Assembly: GCA_963978905.1 (NCBI GenBank)
Contig: OZ022260.1
Coordinates: 39,306,259-39,370,258, forward strand
Length of the DNA stretch: 64,000 nt
Reading direction: 5' to 3'
From: Trichostrongylus colubriformis
Lineage: Eukaryota; Nematoda; Chromadorea; Rhabditida; Trichostrongylidae
In this document: in pieces, positions 44,801 through 56,000 of the stretch
Layout of the letters: the number at the start of each line of letters is the position of its first letter
Numbering within the stretch: position 1 is the first letter of the stretch
Made by a program: the position numbers and the translations under genes
The notes under the pieces: model-generated
Database searches by the model: none
Seen by the model: only the letters and a program-made list of their open reading frames with translations
Told to the model about the DNA's origin: nothing

Positions 44801-47800
44801 TTATCGTTTGGATAATTCACTTTACCGACTCACTTTGTCATTACTCGTATTACCCCTAATGCTGTCTTTAAGTTTCATCTATGTCGCATTGCGAACAGTG
44901 TCTAGTTCACCAGTACACTTGTGATAGTGAGAGTGAACACAATTAATTTGGAACAGATAATAAAGTGAAGTTTAAGTGCAGTTTGTATTCAGTACAGTTA
45001 GTTTTGATTCAAGTCAGTTTTCCATTCATTTGCCATTTCATAGGCTTCCTAGTTTTCGTTATGAGTTCTAGCGTTTCCTGTAATGCGCGATTGTTAACTA
45101 ATGCGCAGGGCGCCGTTTGTTCGGGGTAGAGTTTCGTGCGAATCCCATCGTTCTGCTATGTGGAAATACGAGTCCTTTTGCTAAACCCATGATGACCAGG
45201 CCTGGCCCTTGGCCAAAGTAATCACCCGGTCCAGATAAAAGCTACTAGGTTCGGCCGATGATCGGAAAGCATGTTTGGCTAAATTTTTTTTATCGAGTGT
45301 GCCTTGTTTTCTTGGACATATCTGGTATCAACTAAGCGGTTACAAGAGGATGAATTGCTTAGTGGATCGCGGATGGCATTTAATCATCCCAGATGTCTTA
45401 AATATAGCAATTGATACTGAAAACCAGGAAGGCCCGCTCGAAGTGGGTTCTCTTAATTGTATCAGTATTTGCTATCTGGAAAGTCATCGTCACTACTGCT
45501 GTTCTTGAGTATTGCCAGTTTAACTAGACTCTAGCATCTTGATGTATGGTGTGCAATATGCGCTAGTGTGAGATTGCTCTCAATGATTTGAAATGAAAAT
45601 CGTCAATCACGATATTTCGCTGTTTCCCGAGACTAAAAAAGACGCGTCCTACCCATTGAATGTGGTTCCAGTCACATCATTGAAACCTTAAAAATTGAAG
45701 TGCAACTTATTGTAAAATGGATGGAAAGAGACGTGACATCGCACGACGTAGATTTGAGCCCTTCTTGGCTCCTCTAGGAGTTAATGCCCGCCTCTTGATC
45801 ATTCAATCCTATTCAAATGCGGTGATTTCATAGGCACCTCATAATATCACAGGAACCTCCTGCAAAATAGCATACCTATCGAATGGGATGGCGCGACTTC
45901 GTTGGGGCGTCAAACCCTCTTACTGCCGGCGCATTAGTTTGTAAAGGACTCGTTGATTGCGTATGCCCATTACTCTAGACGACCCTATTACCTCGAATGG
46001 TTGTTGAATGGGTTCCACATTCCGATGAGTTGCATAGATTTCGGGAAGTCAATAAGGGTTGGTTAATTGACTAAAGTCTTTCCAAATTCATATCGTTCAC
46101 GGGATTGGTGGACTCCAACCGTTTCCAAATAAATTCAACGCTTGATTAGCACTGAGATAACATCAAGAAAATACAGGAACCCCCTGGAATAAGTAGCGAC
46201 ATCCTACGGTACCGGCGTGTTGCAATGTGGTAATATTCAATTGTGATCGTAGCTGTCTCTGAATCACGTAGCAAACTATTATCCACCTATTGCGCGCCTC
46301 AAGAGCGTACATCATATGCCCGTGCGTAAGCCTTGCTCAAGGGATTGCAAGTATAGCCTACAAGGGCCTGATGAGATTTTCTTGCTCGTATTGGTTCTTT
46401 TTTACACACCAATCTCCCTATATATTGTTACCGTCCAACCAATAGTAATCTTTCCCCGATATTATGTTGAATGTATTGCATTTGTATCCTAAACTGTGTC
46501 CTTAACTATTCTGTGTTAATTTTTCTGTGCACTTTTTCTGCGCACATTTTTGTCAGTTGATAATGCTACTTTGAGCACATTGTCTGCAAAAGGAGCGTGC
46601 GTTCGCGAAACCATTAGCTCTACTGAAAGCATGTTGACATAAAAATCGAACCAGCGTTGGTAAAAGTTATGAAGAAAGCTGATTTTTTTTTACCGAATTC
46701 AGTTCGGCAGGTACAATAACTCACAATTAAAAATGCATCCCTACATGCAGACGTGTGGCTCGAAAGTTCTTCGAATTGCTGCAAACCGTCTGCGCGGCTT
46801 CGCGCGTCATATTTCATCCTATTCACCGCGGGTGTGGGTCGATTCTATCGTGACCCGACCGCGATGCCGCGTCAGCGGGCGGCGGTGGCATGCGATTTGT
46901 GGGTTGTATTAATATTTATTTGTTGTACTGTTTATTATATTTGTTAGTATAGAGGAGTAGCAAGTAAAGTTGGGGTCGTACGAAAGGTGAACACGGAAAC
47001 TTCACAGTTGGCAGAGGAAAGTGAACGAATGAGAGGAGAATCGTTGTTCAACGGGGGTTTCAATGCAACGATGATTTTGGCGATAAAATAGCGGTTGAAT
47101 AAAAACTTTTCCTTGTGTCGGTTATGATAATGGTGCACAAAGCCTCGAGAAATGCGCCTTTTACCTTATTTCTCCCCTGCTAAAGGCGCTTCTGCTTGCC
47201 GCGTCAAGTTTTCGCACCTGATGTAGGCCTTCCTTTTAATCATCGAGCCCTTTGAAATACCTGAACAACTTATGATAAGCAGTATACGGGAGGAAAAATA
47301 AAATTGCTTCCGTAAGATTTCACTGATAAATTCACGTAGAGGGACTTTTAACGCACCCTTGCGTACGCCGACCCAGTGAGTTAATCATCCTTCTTGCTAT
47401 TTTCGTCGTCATCTTTCCATTCACGATAGAGTCACTCAGGTGTTTTGAAGGGCTCGATGCTTAGGAGAAAGTCGTCACAACCGCTTACAAGCTCGAAGCT
47501 GAGCTACGAAAAGGTAGCTGCTTTAGTTTGCGACGTTTCTACTCAATTTCTGAGGAGACGATTGTCAACAGCTTCTCAAGGGCCTTAAACCAAGAGTCAT
47601 TGTTAGATGAGATGAGTGAGAATTTTTGTTATGGATGTTTGTGACGATGAAATGGAGATTGCGTAGAAAATTTAAGATGAATGATCATTGTTATACGGGT
47701 TAAACGAAGATTCTGCTACGTGGTATTTTTAGATATTAGAAATGAAGTTGAACAGACAGTGTCTACAATTCCGTCGTTTCTAATAATGAAGGGTGCATCG

Positions 47801-50800
47801 CGATCCTGTGTTCTTTGAAGAGCGCCTGCGTTCGCCGCTGCCGCGCGCGACACCGCGTGCGGGCGGACTTATCTATCAGACTTTAGGGTACAAAGTTTTG
47901 AGGTGCGCTATCGACAATTTGTTTAGATTTGACTCTGTGTGAAAACGAGCTGGGAAGGTATTTGAAAGATCAGGGAAAGGCAGACAAACGCGAAGAGACG
48001 GGTCGAATGATGGTGGCGCTTGGCCGAGCGTTGATGTTTAGCAGCCATCAAAGAGCTGCCGTACGTGTACCGATGGTGAGGTAAGTCCTGCCTCAATCCA
48101 TCGGTGGCTGCATTATTCGAATTCATCTTTATTTTTCTAGATTCTATCAAGAGCTACAGGTGTTCGCGGATAGAGCGATTTTTGATTGCGCGCAAACAGT
48201 GGAGGCTGTAGAACGGGCGCGACTCGAATATCGAGGAAGTTTGCTATGGATGAAGAAGACTAGTGAAGAGGTTAGTTTTGTAATCTTTCGAACCTGATAT
48301 TTTGTTTTAATTTTGTGGTGTCTATATTTCCTCTCGTGGACTGCGAAGTAGCTATCGCGTATTCTGCAGCCTTAATTGTTGGTGGCAGGAGGTGAAATTT
48401 GAGAATGTTGTTAATTCCAGCTAGATCCGGATACAGACCAGCAACTAGAGAAGTTTCGGGAAGCACAGTCGGCAGTTCGATTGAATAAGGAAAAGCTCGA
48501 CAAGCTCAAAATTGATACTCTACAAAAAGTAAGCTATTCGACTCCTAGATTCTTGATTTTTGTAACTCAGAATTATTTATATCGTTGGCAGTATATGCTT
48601 GCTTCAGCTAATTTTCACTGCGATTGGCTTAGTGGTTAGTAGTCCCTAGGCGCTATGTAGATACAGTCCATTTAAAGGGACCGGAAGGGGGTCCGAAACA
48701 AGAGAAACATACAAAGAAATGAGCATTTCGTAACGAACGCAGAAGGTTAGAAGCGATAATCGATGAAAAAACCCGAACTCAAAAGTGCATCGCTGCGGTG
48801 TGTATTCGCGCCTCATTCGCATCATCGCACTGGCGTTCCGAGTTGTCCGCTGTAGGAGACGGCCGCGGGCCAACTTTAGTTGTAGCACCTGACTTGCAGC
48901 GCAGTGGAGTGGCCATTCCCAAATACAATAGCATTTATGTAAGTACATCTAGAAACAATATAAGAAGGAACAAAGGAAAAAGTAAAAGGGAAAAACAAAT
49001 ACATAATGGAAACATCTTCTCTTGGCACCATGCCAAGGCGTCAAATTGGCGAGTTTGGGCAATGGCGGTCACTTGAACTCGTCCACACTACGTCTGTTCT
49101 ACCGTAAGCCAAAATTACTCCCTTACGGTGTCTTTAAGAAAAACTGAGTGGGCGTGTCCTAAGGACTTGGATGAACGTGTATCAAATTCTCTCAACTCTC
49201 CCACCCCACCACACACTCACTCTCGCCGCGTACTCTCACTCTCACCATTCATTCAGGTCCGTAGGACACGCCCAGTCAGTTTTTCCGAAATAGACTATAT
49301 ATGCCAACTCACTTGTATGGCGTCGCACGTCGAACTCTCAAGTATCGCGACGTTGGACGTACGACACGTTACGTGGGAGCTAGATGCGCACAACGTGGTT
49401 GGGCCCTGAAGCGTGGTCATCTGTGCCTTATGATAGGCGTAATGCCATTGCCACCCAACTACATACACCGTCCTTAACTCGTGCGAGTGCCGTTAGCCAT
49501 ACGCGGTCTTGCCATTTTTCCTAATGGATCTATGTGACTTAAGGGAATTGGAATAGTAGTATGTAATATGGAGAATATGCCTGTACCTGGTCTCTATAAC
49601 CCAAGAGGGGTGAAGAATGTCCTTACCTATTGAGGAAGAAGCTGGAGCTGTGTGAGTCGAAACACTCCTTTTTGCAAATGGGTTTTTGCATTGCGTCAAG
49701 AAGTAGTTCATTTATCTTAAGACTTGGCAAGAACTTGCATCTTTCTTGCGTGCACATAATGGCATTCATGAGCTATGTTCGAAAAAGTTGTGAGCTTGTT
49801 GTTAGCATATCACTTAACCAAACAAACTAGTTTCAGGTCGATCTCTTATCTGCGTCTCGTTCGAATCTGCTCTCTCATCTGCTCGGGAAATATCTAGATA
49901 TGTTGTGTGCCTTTTACGAGAGAACATGTCGCGCATACACGGCCCTCTCAGCAAATTTATCCACGTTTCAACATTATGAATTTGAGATTTTGACGGTAAC
50001 TTTTCAATTGCTTGACTGCTACATTTATTGACGTACAAACAACCTTTCAAGCGGTTATATTGATTTTTGGTCTTGACAGGATCTAATAGAGCCGTCGAAA
50101 AAAGTGGCTAGGAATGTCCGGCAGGCGAGTTTGGACAAGGAGGCTCAAGATGCCGGGTACTCACGTGTGGCGAACGAGGCAGAATCGGAGGAACCGGTAG
50201 AAAAGTAAGTTGTGGGGTGACTTGAATTACTCCCGTGTTCTCTGCTCTTTCAGGTACTAAAAACGTCTGCGCTATGAAGTGCATATTGAGTGTACACGCG
50301 CAAAATCGATAGCCACTCTAAAGTGTACGCCGCGATGATTTCGATTTTCGGAGAGGGGCTATCTTCTATATAATGTTATATAGTCTTGAACGTAACTAGA
50401 GCAACGAAAACCGTGATGGTTATTTTGTTGACAGGGACTGTCAAGGTGGCGATAGCCAAACGCAGAGTTTCATCTTGATGAAGCCTTACCAGGCCTAATT
50501 GGCATAGAGATCAAGTATAGCCTAATTGGCATAGTTCTTCCGTGATGTGATGTAAGTGCTGGCTTCTAATAATCAACGTTCCAGACTTCTCAACTTTGAT
50601 GACGAGCCTGAAGGCTCATTGAAGAAATACCTGTTTGGCCGAGATAGCCCGGTTGAGAGTAACATTGAAGAAACGGAGGAGGAACGGCAGGACAGTCCTT
50701 TAGGTATAGCTGACTTTGAGCCGGACTACATCGGAGATGAACCGCAGTCGCAGCAGTCTAGTAAGGTACGGTCGTTTTATTCCATGCTGCTAGATGAATT

Positions 50801-52200
50801 CGCGAGTTTTTCTTGGCACTTTACAGGCAGTGTGCAATTATTAATTTTTTCAGGTTCTTATAGGTCCTCTGCCCACATTATTGGACACGGAAGCTGAGGT
50901 TCCGTTGCTGGCTCCTCCTCCTCGAGCTGTGCAAACGCAACCATCCTCATCTAGTGAGCTTTTCATTAAGTGGAAGAAGGATAGAGTTTCAACATTAGAG
51001 ATTTCCCTCTGGCCAATACGCGACTTTTTTTGAGGAGGGTGGGGGGGGGGCAGCCGAGTATAGGTGTAATCACCACAACACGCGAATGGGAGCGCGCGGC
51101 CCCTCCCACACTACGCGCCATGCGGATTATGCACTCACGGATTTTCCGAATAACTTTACTGCTATCTGATGAATTCAATAATTTAACAAATTGGTCATAA
51201 AAATGGGGAAGGTATATTTAGTCCGTCTGATCTTCTCCACTGATCAAGGCTTGATCTTTTTCCATAATTCCTCAATTCGTTTTTCCTGAAACTTGGCCTG
51301 AAGATCGAGAGTATTCGTTTCAGGGGCTGAGACAGTTTCAAACTTCAACTTTAACACGGACGATTCCGGATACTCTGCGCAAGACCTTTTCCCATTGGTT
51401 GGACAGACGAAACCCGAAGTCTCTAGTCAAGGTCCGTGAATTGTTCGTTTAATAGCGCATTTGTCGGCGAACATCTTTAGCTGCGTATTGTGGAAATGGA
51501 GATCGTGAAAAACGGCGATGAATAGGCGCTCTATGTGATATACGCATTTCCTATTCCAGCCATGTTTTTTGATAGGCACCGTAATCGAGTCCACTTTCAC
51601 GTTACCGTACACCCTTACCAGTAAAATTAGTGAAAAATAAGTATCGATCGTACGCTTGCAATATGAGTAAACATCTTTACCAGCAAGCAACGTGCTGATC
51701 GGCAGCTAAGGTGTGAAAGCAGGCTGAACGCTGGCTGAGTGTACACAGTCATAGTTTGACGACACACTTTGATCAATTTCAGATAACGTTATTGATCTCT
51801 TTGGTGCTCCATCTTCACAATTTCCGAATCCGTTCGATGAAAGTAAGACGACGGTTAGTAACCTACTGAGGAATAATTTTGTTTTGATTTTCTGTGCTTT
51901 TTGCCACTATTTGGCCATTTCTTGTGTTTATCACCCTTGGTTCCCCTGGAAGACCTTTGGATGCTCCTTTTTTCCTGAAAATTTCTGAATATTTTCAGGA
52001 ATGGGATCTGTTGCTCTCGCAGTGTGATATACAGCAAAGTGGCGATCTCATTTAAATGATCAATTGCATCGTTGATTTCTATGGCTATTAAGGACGTGTT
52101 TGATAAAAAGTACACATCCGACCAGTGGTTTTTTTCAGCGGATATTACCGCATTTTCTCCTTTCTCCTCACTAGCGGCATTTCACAAGCGATCTTTGTGA
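41837..52200 (+). CDS. ric-19: RIC-19/ICA69 arfaptin-homology (BAR) protein
   Basis: Thirteen exons: 41837-41868, 42570-42681, 42815-42938, 47927-48080, 48141-48270, 48421-48528, 49837-49995, 50080-50204, 50585-50765, 50854-50953, 51324-51431, 51783-51842, 52139-52200. They total 1455 nt (484 aa) and every junction is in phase with GT-AG borders. The arfaptin-homology BAR domain spans about residues 15-273. Diagnostic blocks shared with ICA69 are MKRHYWTAKQLL, LDSKLTLFRSVRATSENLL, CENELGRYLKDQG, GRALMFSSHQR, RLEYRGSLLWMKK and VDLLSASRSNLLSHLL. The C-terminal ~210 residues are acidic and Pro/Ser-rich (ICA69 C-terminal region). The family binds GTP-loaded Rab2 and membranes at the Golgi and supports dense-core vesicle maturation in neurons and endocrine cells. 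Exon 1 (MATRHYESNT) is the least certain; translation could start at the Met in exon 2. Confidence 0.92.
42939..47926 (+). other. Large (4988-bp) third intron of the ric-19-like gene
   Basis: The donor GTGAGT follows CTTTTGG at 42938 and the acceptor TTTGTTTAG precedes exon 4. The flanking exons join as HTFLL-D-LTLCENELG, matching the family without a gap, so no coding exon is missing. Inside I found no nested gene. There is a short palindrome at about 43821-43852 (ATCGGGATCC...GGGTCCCGAT) and diffuse decayed sequence at 45700-46350 that could be old transposon debris. Confidence 0.7.
49139..49284. mobile_element. MITE in intron 6 of the ric-19-like gene
   Basis: Near-perfect 28-bp terminal inverted repeats: AAAAACTGAGTGGGCGTGTC and CTAAGGAC on the left, mirrored by GTCCGTAG and GACACGCCCAGTCAGTTTTT on the right (two mismatches). 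It is 146 bp, noncoding, and lies inside intron 48529-49836. Confidence 0.85.
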
Positions 52201-53124
52201 ACGTTCTGTAAACGGTCGTACTGAGTCAAAATGGCTAGTGTGTTGGCTTGATAAAAATTTGGAAAGCAAATTCATCAGTTCAGTTAAACCTGTTAATCCA
52301 TTTGTCGCTTCTTACGTGGCGTATACTCGCTAGAAGGTGACTTTTGTGCTCAAGGACCGGTTCTGTATTTCATCTTACGATCTGTTTACAGTGACAACGC
52401 TTATCCTTCGTTTTTTTTTATTTCAAGTATTTCACAAATTGATGGCTTAACTGAGCGCATATGCACACTGTGCGTTTGCATATTTATACGTTTGTTAGCG
52501 TATGAAGTAGCCTGAAAGCACTATTTCGTGTTGATTTGCATAGTTGACTGTTCATAGCTGCTGAAGTATTTATTCACTTAAGGAACTAGTACAATGCAGT
52601 GGTACAGTAAATGAGCGCCTGAAGTTCGGAAAATAAGAGTTCAGATCCAGAAAGTTCCTGGCCTTTTTTGCCAATTTTCGTTTTTTATTCTTTTTGTTGC
52701 TTCCTCTAGTTCCTCGCGGTAATTGCAATGGTTGCTAATTTACAAGGATGCCAATCATAAAAGGAGATTTGATTGACTATGCCGCGCATCAGGGGAAAAT
52801 TCCTCTCAACCATTTACTGAGCCCGCGTGGCAATGCAAGCACGGCCATTCCTTCAAGCCACCCGGTTAGAAGACCTGGAATTATTTTTTCAGACAAAAAA
52901 TATAGTTCGAAGTGAGCAAATGGGAAAGAACTGTTGCAGTTCATGGAGACCAGTGCAAAATGGATGAGTAAAATTATGAGTAAAACCATTATCTTACAGG
53001 TGTATGGCCCATTTCATACTTAATTGTATCTCTTATGAAAGTTTTCTCATTATTGTTTTGGTTTTCCTTTCGGAGAACCCTTCGATAAGTCCCTCATGGG
53101 AAACGGTGCCTTCTTCTTCTATTG
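52201..53124. other. No recognisable gene; possible tRNA-like word
   Basis: This is the 3' flank of the ric-19-like gene. Around 52590-52660, TGCAGTGGTACAG and GAGTTCAGATCC vaguely resemble tRNA A and B boxes. No cloverleaf forms convincingly. Confidence 0.35.
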
Positions 53125-53545
53125 AGGTCGTTTGAAGTGATCGTCTACGGAAATGATATATTTATGTTCTATTTGTCCAATGTGGGCCGCATGCAAAGTT
53201 TTACGCGAAAAAATGTGAATCCGGCTAAGATGCGGCACTACAAAGTCTCGGTCGGGTGAGCGGAGCCCCCGGGCAAGTGCCCACGCCGTCATCTGCTGCG
53301 GGATGCATTGTAGGAACCGAGAGTTACGTAAACAGTCCGTTCTCCGTTTCCAACCGGGCGGACCTCCGGACGGGGCTTTTACTGGGAGACCCCGCTCACT
53401 CGGTCGGATTTTGGGGAGCTGTATCGTAGCCGAATTCTCGCTGTTTTTGCGTGAAACTTTGCATGCGGCCCTTATTAGGCAAATACAACATAAATTTATG
53501 GGTAACAAAGAAACTTTTTCCGTGGATGATTCTTTTAAGTGTCTT
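53125..53545. mobile_element. Foldback element with ~145-bp inverted arms
   Basis: The left arm (53125-53264) and right arm (53392-53545) are inverted. Shared blocks include GGGCCGCATGCAAAGTTT (53187; inverted near 53457), ATTCGGCTA/ATCCGGCTA and GGTGAGCGG (inverted at the inner edge of the right arm). The ~127-bp centre is GC-rich. Long open frames on both strands across it are a by-product of the palindrome. Confidence 0.7.
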
Positions 53546-53787
53546 CTTTAAAGGACTACATAGTAACCTAAAACGGTTCATTCAGCAGGCTCATACGCAG
53601 TGTGTGCATCGTACCGTTCGCTGGACATGTGAGTGAGAGGGAGAGAGAGGCGTCTTTCACATAGGAAGTAAGCGGCATACGGCATCCCTGGCTAATATGC
53701 TTCTCACTCTTTTCACGTTTTTCATTCCTGGAAAACCAATGCGACATCCCCGTCCACTTAAATGGTCTCCCTGATGTGAATTATTCT

Positions 53788-53922
53788 TAGGCCGCGGTCA
53801 TACTCACCGCAGGCAGGGCGTGGCTGCGTTCACAGGCAGTGAGGGAGAGTGGCATAGGCGGAGACGCAGATATACGCAGCCACGCCCTGCCGCCAGCATC
53901 GCAAAGTATGACCGCGGCTTTA
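53788..53922. mobile_element. GCCGCGGTCATAC MITE, copy 2
   Basis: TTAGGCCGCGGTCATACTCACC on the left and GCAAAGTATGACCGCGGCTTTA on the right, with a central CACAGGCAGTGAGGGAGAGTG block shared with copy 1 at 40669. At 135 bp it is shorter than copy 1 by an internal segment. Confidence 0.75.
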
Positions 53923-54526
53923 GTCGGCAATAGCTAACCTCCGAGTGCATCGCTAACGTAATGACGTCCCATCGTTACACGACTTAGAGCAATCACCAAT
54001 GTCATCAGCATAGCAGCTTTTCGATATTTCGGATAGAAGCCAATACTGTAAATTTTCAGCCATCGGGGAATACTTCTTTCGAAATGCGTGAACATGATAT
54101 AAAAAAAGGATTACCATAGAACGGTGAGCATTGCAGCTCTTGCACAATGTGCAGATGGAAACGAGTACACATCAGCCACTGGGGCTTCGAATGTCTAAAC
54201 GAACATTGCATAATTATGGCTTGTGTTCTTTAGTTATCACAGCCGTGGATTTCTTTTTTTTACTAATAACAATGTATGGTAAGCATCTATCGTCTTGTTT
54301 GGGTGGAACGCGGGTGCGCTGGAGGCAGGGACTTACTATTAGGTTGTAAGGAAAGTGCTGGCTGGTTTTCGCAATTTCACCTACGGGAGAACTTAATCGG
54401 TCCAGACTGCATCGTTTCTCACAGAATATGCACCATTCGATTCGCTACACTTTTGGCAATATCATGGATATTTGCATATCTCATTTTGATGAAGAGCTGA
54501 TAATTTACATATATTGCGCGAAATCA
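53923..54526. other. No recognisable gene
   Basis: Nothing was recognised. Short frames only. Confidence 0.4.
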
Positions 54527-54960
54527 AAAAAGTCGGCTTCAAATCACCATTTTTCCTGAACACACTGCTACTGAAGGAGCTATCCAGATGTTGGGAAAGT
54601 GGGGCTTAGTTAGCGAATTTGGTGAATATGATGGACGAGAAAGGGCTTCAGCGCAACTGCTCTAGTTACAGGAAAAATTTGTGGAAAATGCGCTCGCACA
54701 TGGCTGCTCCGAGGATTCGCACGGCACCCATTTTTCGATTTTTCCGAATCAGAGCTTTTTGAAGTAGGAAACCACATTTGTGTATGAGAGACCATTCCTT
54801 TCAGATATCCCCTGCAAGTATGGGCGCTCATCGCTTCCTGCCGTTTTGGTTGAAGCCATTTGATCAATCCGAGATTTACGCAACTCGTTCTCATTTCTGC
54901 ACCTTTTTTCTGTGTCACCACAGAATTTTAGCATTCTTGAGATGGAAACATTTCTTAGTC
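54527..54960 (+). repeat. Dispersed repeat, copy 2 (partner at 4976-5345)
   Basis: It shares GGAGCTATCCAGATGTT and ATATCCCCTGCAAGTATGG, then CTCATCGCTTCCTGC, with the copy near 5 kb in the same order. In one frame it reads AIQMLGKWGLVSEFGEYD, aligned with AVEMFKKVNLISARFNEYQ in the other copy. This suggests a decayed protein-coding ancestor that I cannot name. Confidence 0.5.
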
Positions 54961-55086
54961 ATTCGCAACATCTAAATGAAATGCTGATTCATTCGCAATC
55001 TCTGGTAGAAAGCTCAGTCATTAGTATCAACATAATCCCATCGTTCTCTGAGTCCTCTAGAGATAGTATGAAAATTGAAGAGACAT

Positions 55087-55216
55087 ATTGATTCTTGGAC
55101 GCTAAGGTGCTGTATATAAACGGCACCAAAATTTGCTAAGTCGGAGTCGAATAAAGCTCTTTGGTACGTCTTCCTCGAGCAGCCGACAGCCAGTAGCCCA
55201 CTCGACGACACAAACA
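55087..55216 (+). promoter_or_regulatory. Probable 3' part of the 5' LTR (TATA box, AATAAA)
   Basis: TATATAA at 55113-55119 and AATAAA at 55150-55155 are spaced as a promoter and poly(A) signal within an LTR. The LTR probably ends ...CACAAACA at 55216, two bases before the putative primer-binding site. The left limit is arbitrary. Confidence 0.55.
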
Positions 55217-55218
55217 AG

Positions 55219-55232
55219 TGGCGACCACGGCA
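55219..55232 (+). other. Putative primer-binding site
   Basis: TGGCGACCACGG begins with TGG, the complement of a tRNA CCA tail, and sits 2 nt after the inferred LTR end, the standard position. It resembles the TGGCGACC-type sites reported for other BEL/Pao elements. Which tRNA it pairs with was not determined. Confidence 0.5.
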
Positions 55233-55330
55233 CCAGTGAACCAGTGAACAGCAGCCTCATCAACGACGACGTAGATCGCCTCCGCGAGTCACAGCAAGAA
55301 GACTGTATCACCACTATCGCCTCTCACTGC

Positions 55331-55515
55331 GGCTACTGCCCAACCGTTCGACACTATCATCTCCCACTGCGGCTTCTGCCCCACCGTTCGACACTATCAC
55401 CTCTCGCTGCGGCTACTGCCCAACCGTTCGACACCACTGCCTCTCCCTGCGGCTTCTGCCCAACCACTCGACACCACTACCATCTCCCACTGCGGCTTCT
55501 GCCCAACCTCCCACA
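55331..55515 (+). repeat. 40-bp minisatellite in the retroelement leader (5 copies)
   Basis: GGCTACTGCCCAACCGTTCG-type units start at 55331, 55371, 55411, 55451 and 55494. Units alternate GGCTACTGCC and GGCTTCTGCC. They lie between the primer-binding site and the gag start. Confidence 0.85.
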
Positions 55516-55550
55516 TCCAATCTACCAGCTCCTCCTGCTCCACTCGTGAA

Positions 55551-55832
55551 GGGGCCTCCGAAATCCAACCCACCAGTACTCCTGCTTCACCTGCCAAGGG
55601 GCCTCCGAAATCCAATTACCAGCTCCTCCTGCTCCACCCGTTAAGGGGCCTCCGAAATCCAACCCACCAGTCCTCCTGCTTCACCTGTCAAGGGACCTCC
55701 GAAATCCAACCCACCAGTCCTCCTGCTCCACCTGTCAAGGGGCCTTCAGAATCCAACCCATCAGCTCTCCTGTTCCATCTGTCAAGGGGCCTCCGAAATC
55801 CAATCCCTCATCTTCCGTCAACATTGGCAGTT
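55551..55832 (+). repeat. 47-bp minisatellite in the retroelement leader (6 copies)
   Basis: GGGGCCTCCGAAATCCAACC-type units start at 55551, 55598, 55645, 55692, 55739 and 55786, exactly 47 bp apart. In one frame a unit encodes PPVKGPPKSNPP-like Pro-rich sequence. Since 47 is not a multiple of three and the gag frame has a TGA at 55947, the array is in the untranslated leader of this copy. Confidence 0.9.
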
Positions 55833-56000
55833 CTCTGTCTACCTCGTCACGACATATCTCCCATCCTCCGTCGACATCGACAACCCTCCGACTCCCTTGT
55901 CAACGACGACATACCCCTCACCCTCCGTCGACATTCGACGACTCTCTGACCATCGAATACCGTTTCCATCCCTCAACACCCTCGTCTATCAACGTCAAGG

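Noticed and set aside
53119..53551. Mirror ORFs of 129 and 82 codons
   Set aside because: They are produced by the arms of a foldback element and have no recognised domain.
55133..55549. 138-codon ORF in the retroelement leader
   Set aside because: It spans the LTR end, primer-binding site and 40-bp minisatellite, and has no Gag-like sequence. An AUG here would precede the primer-binding site.
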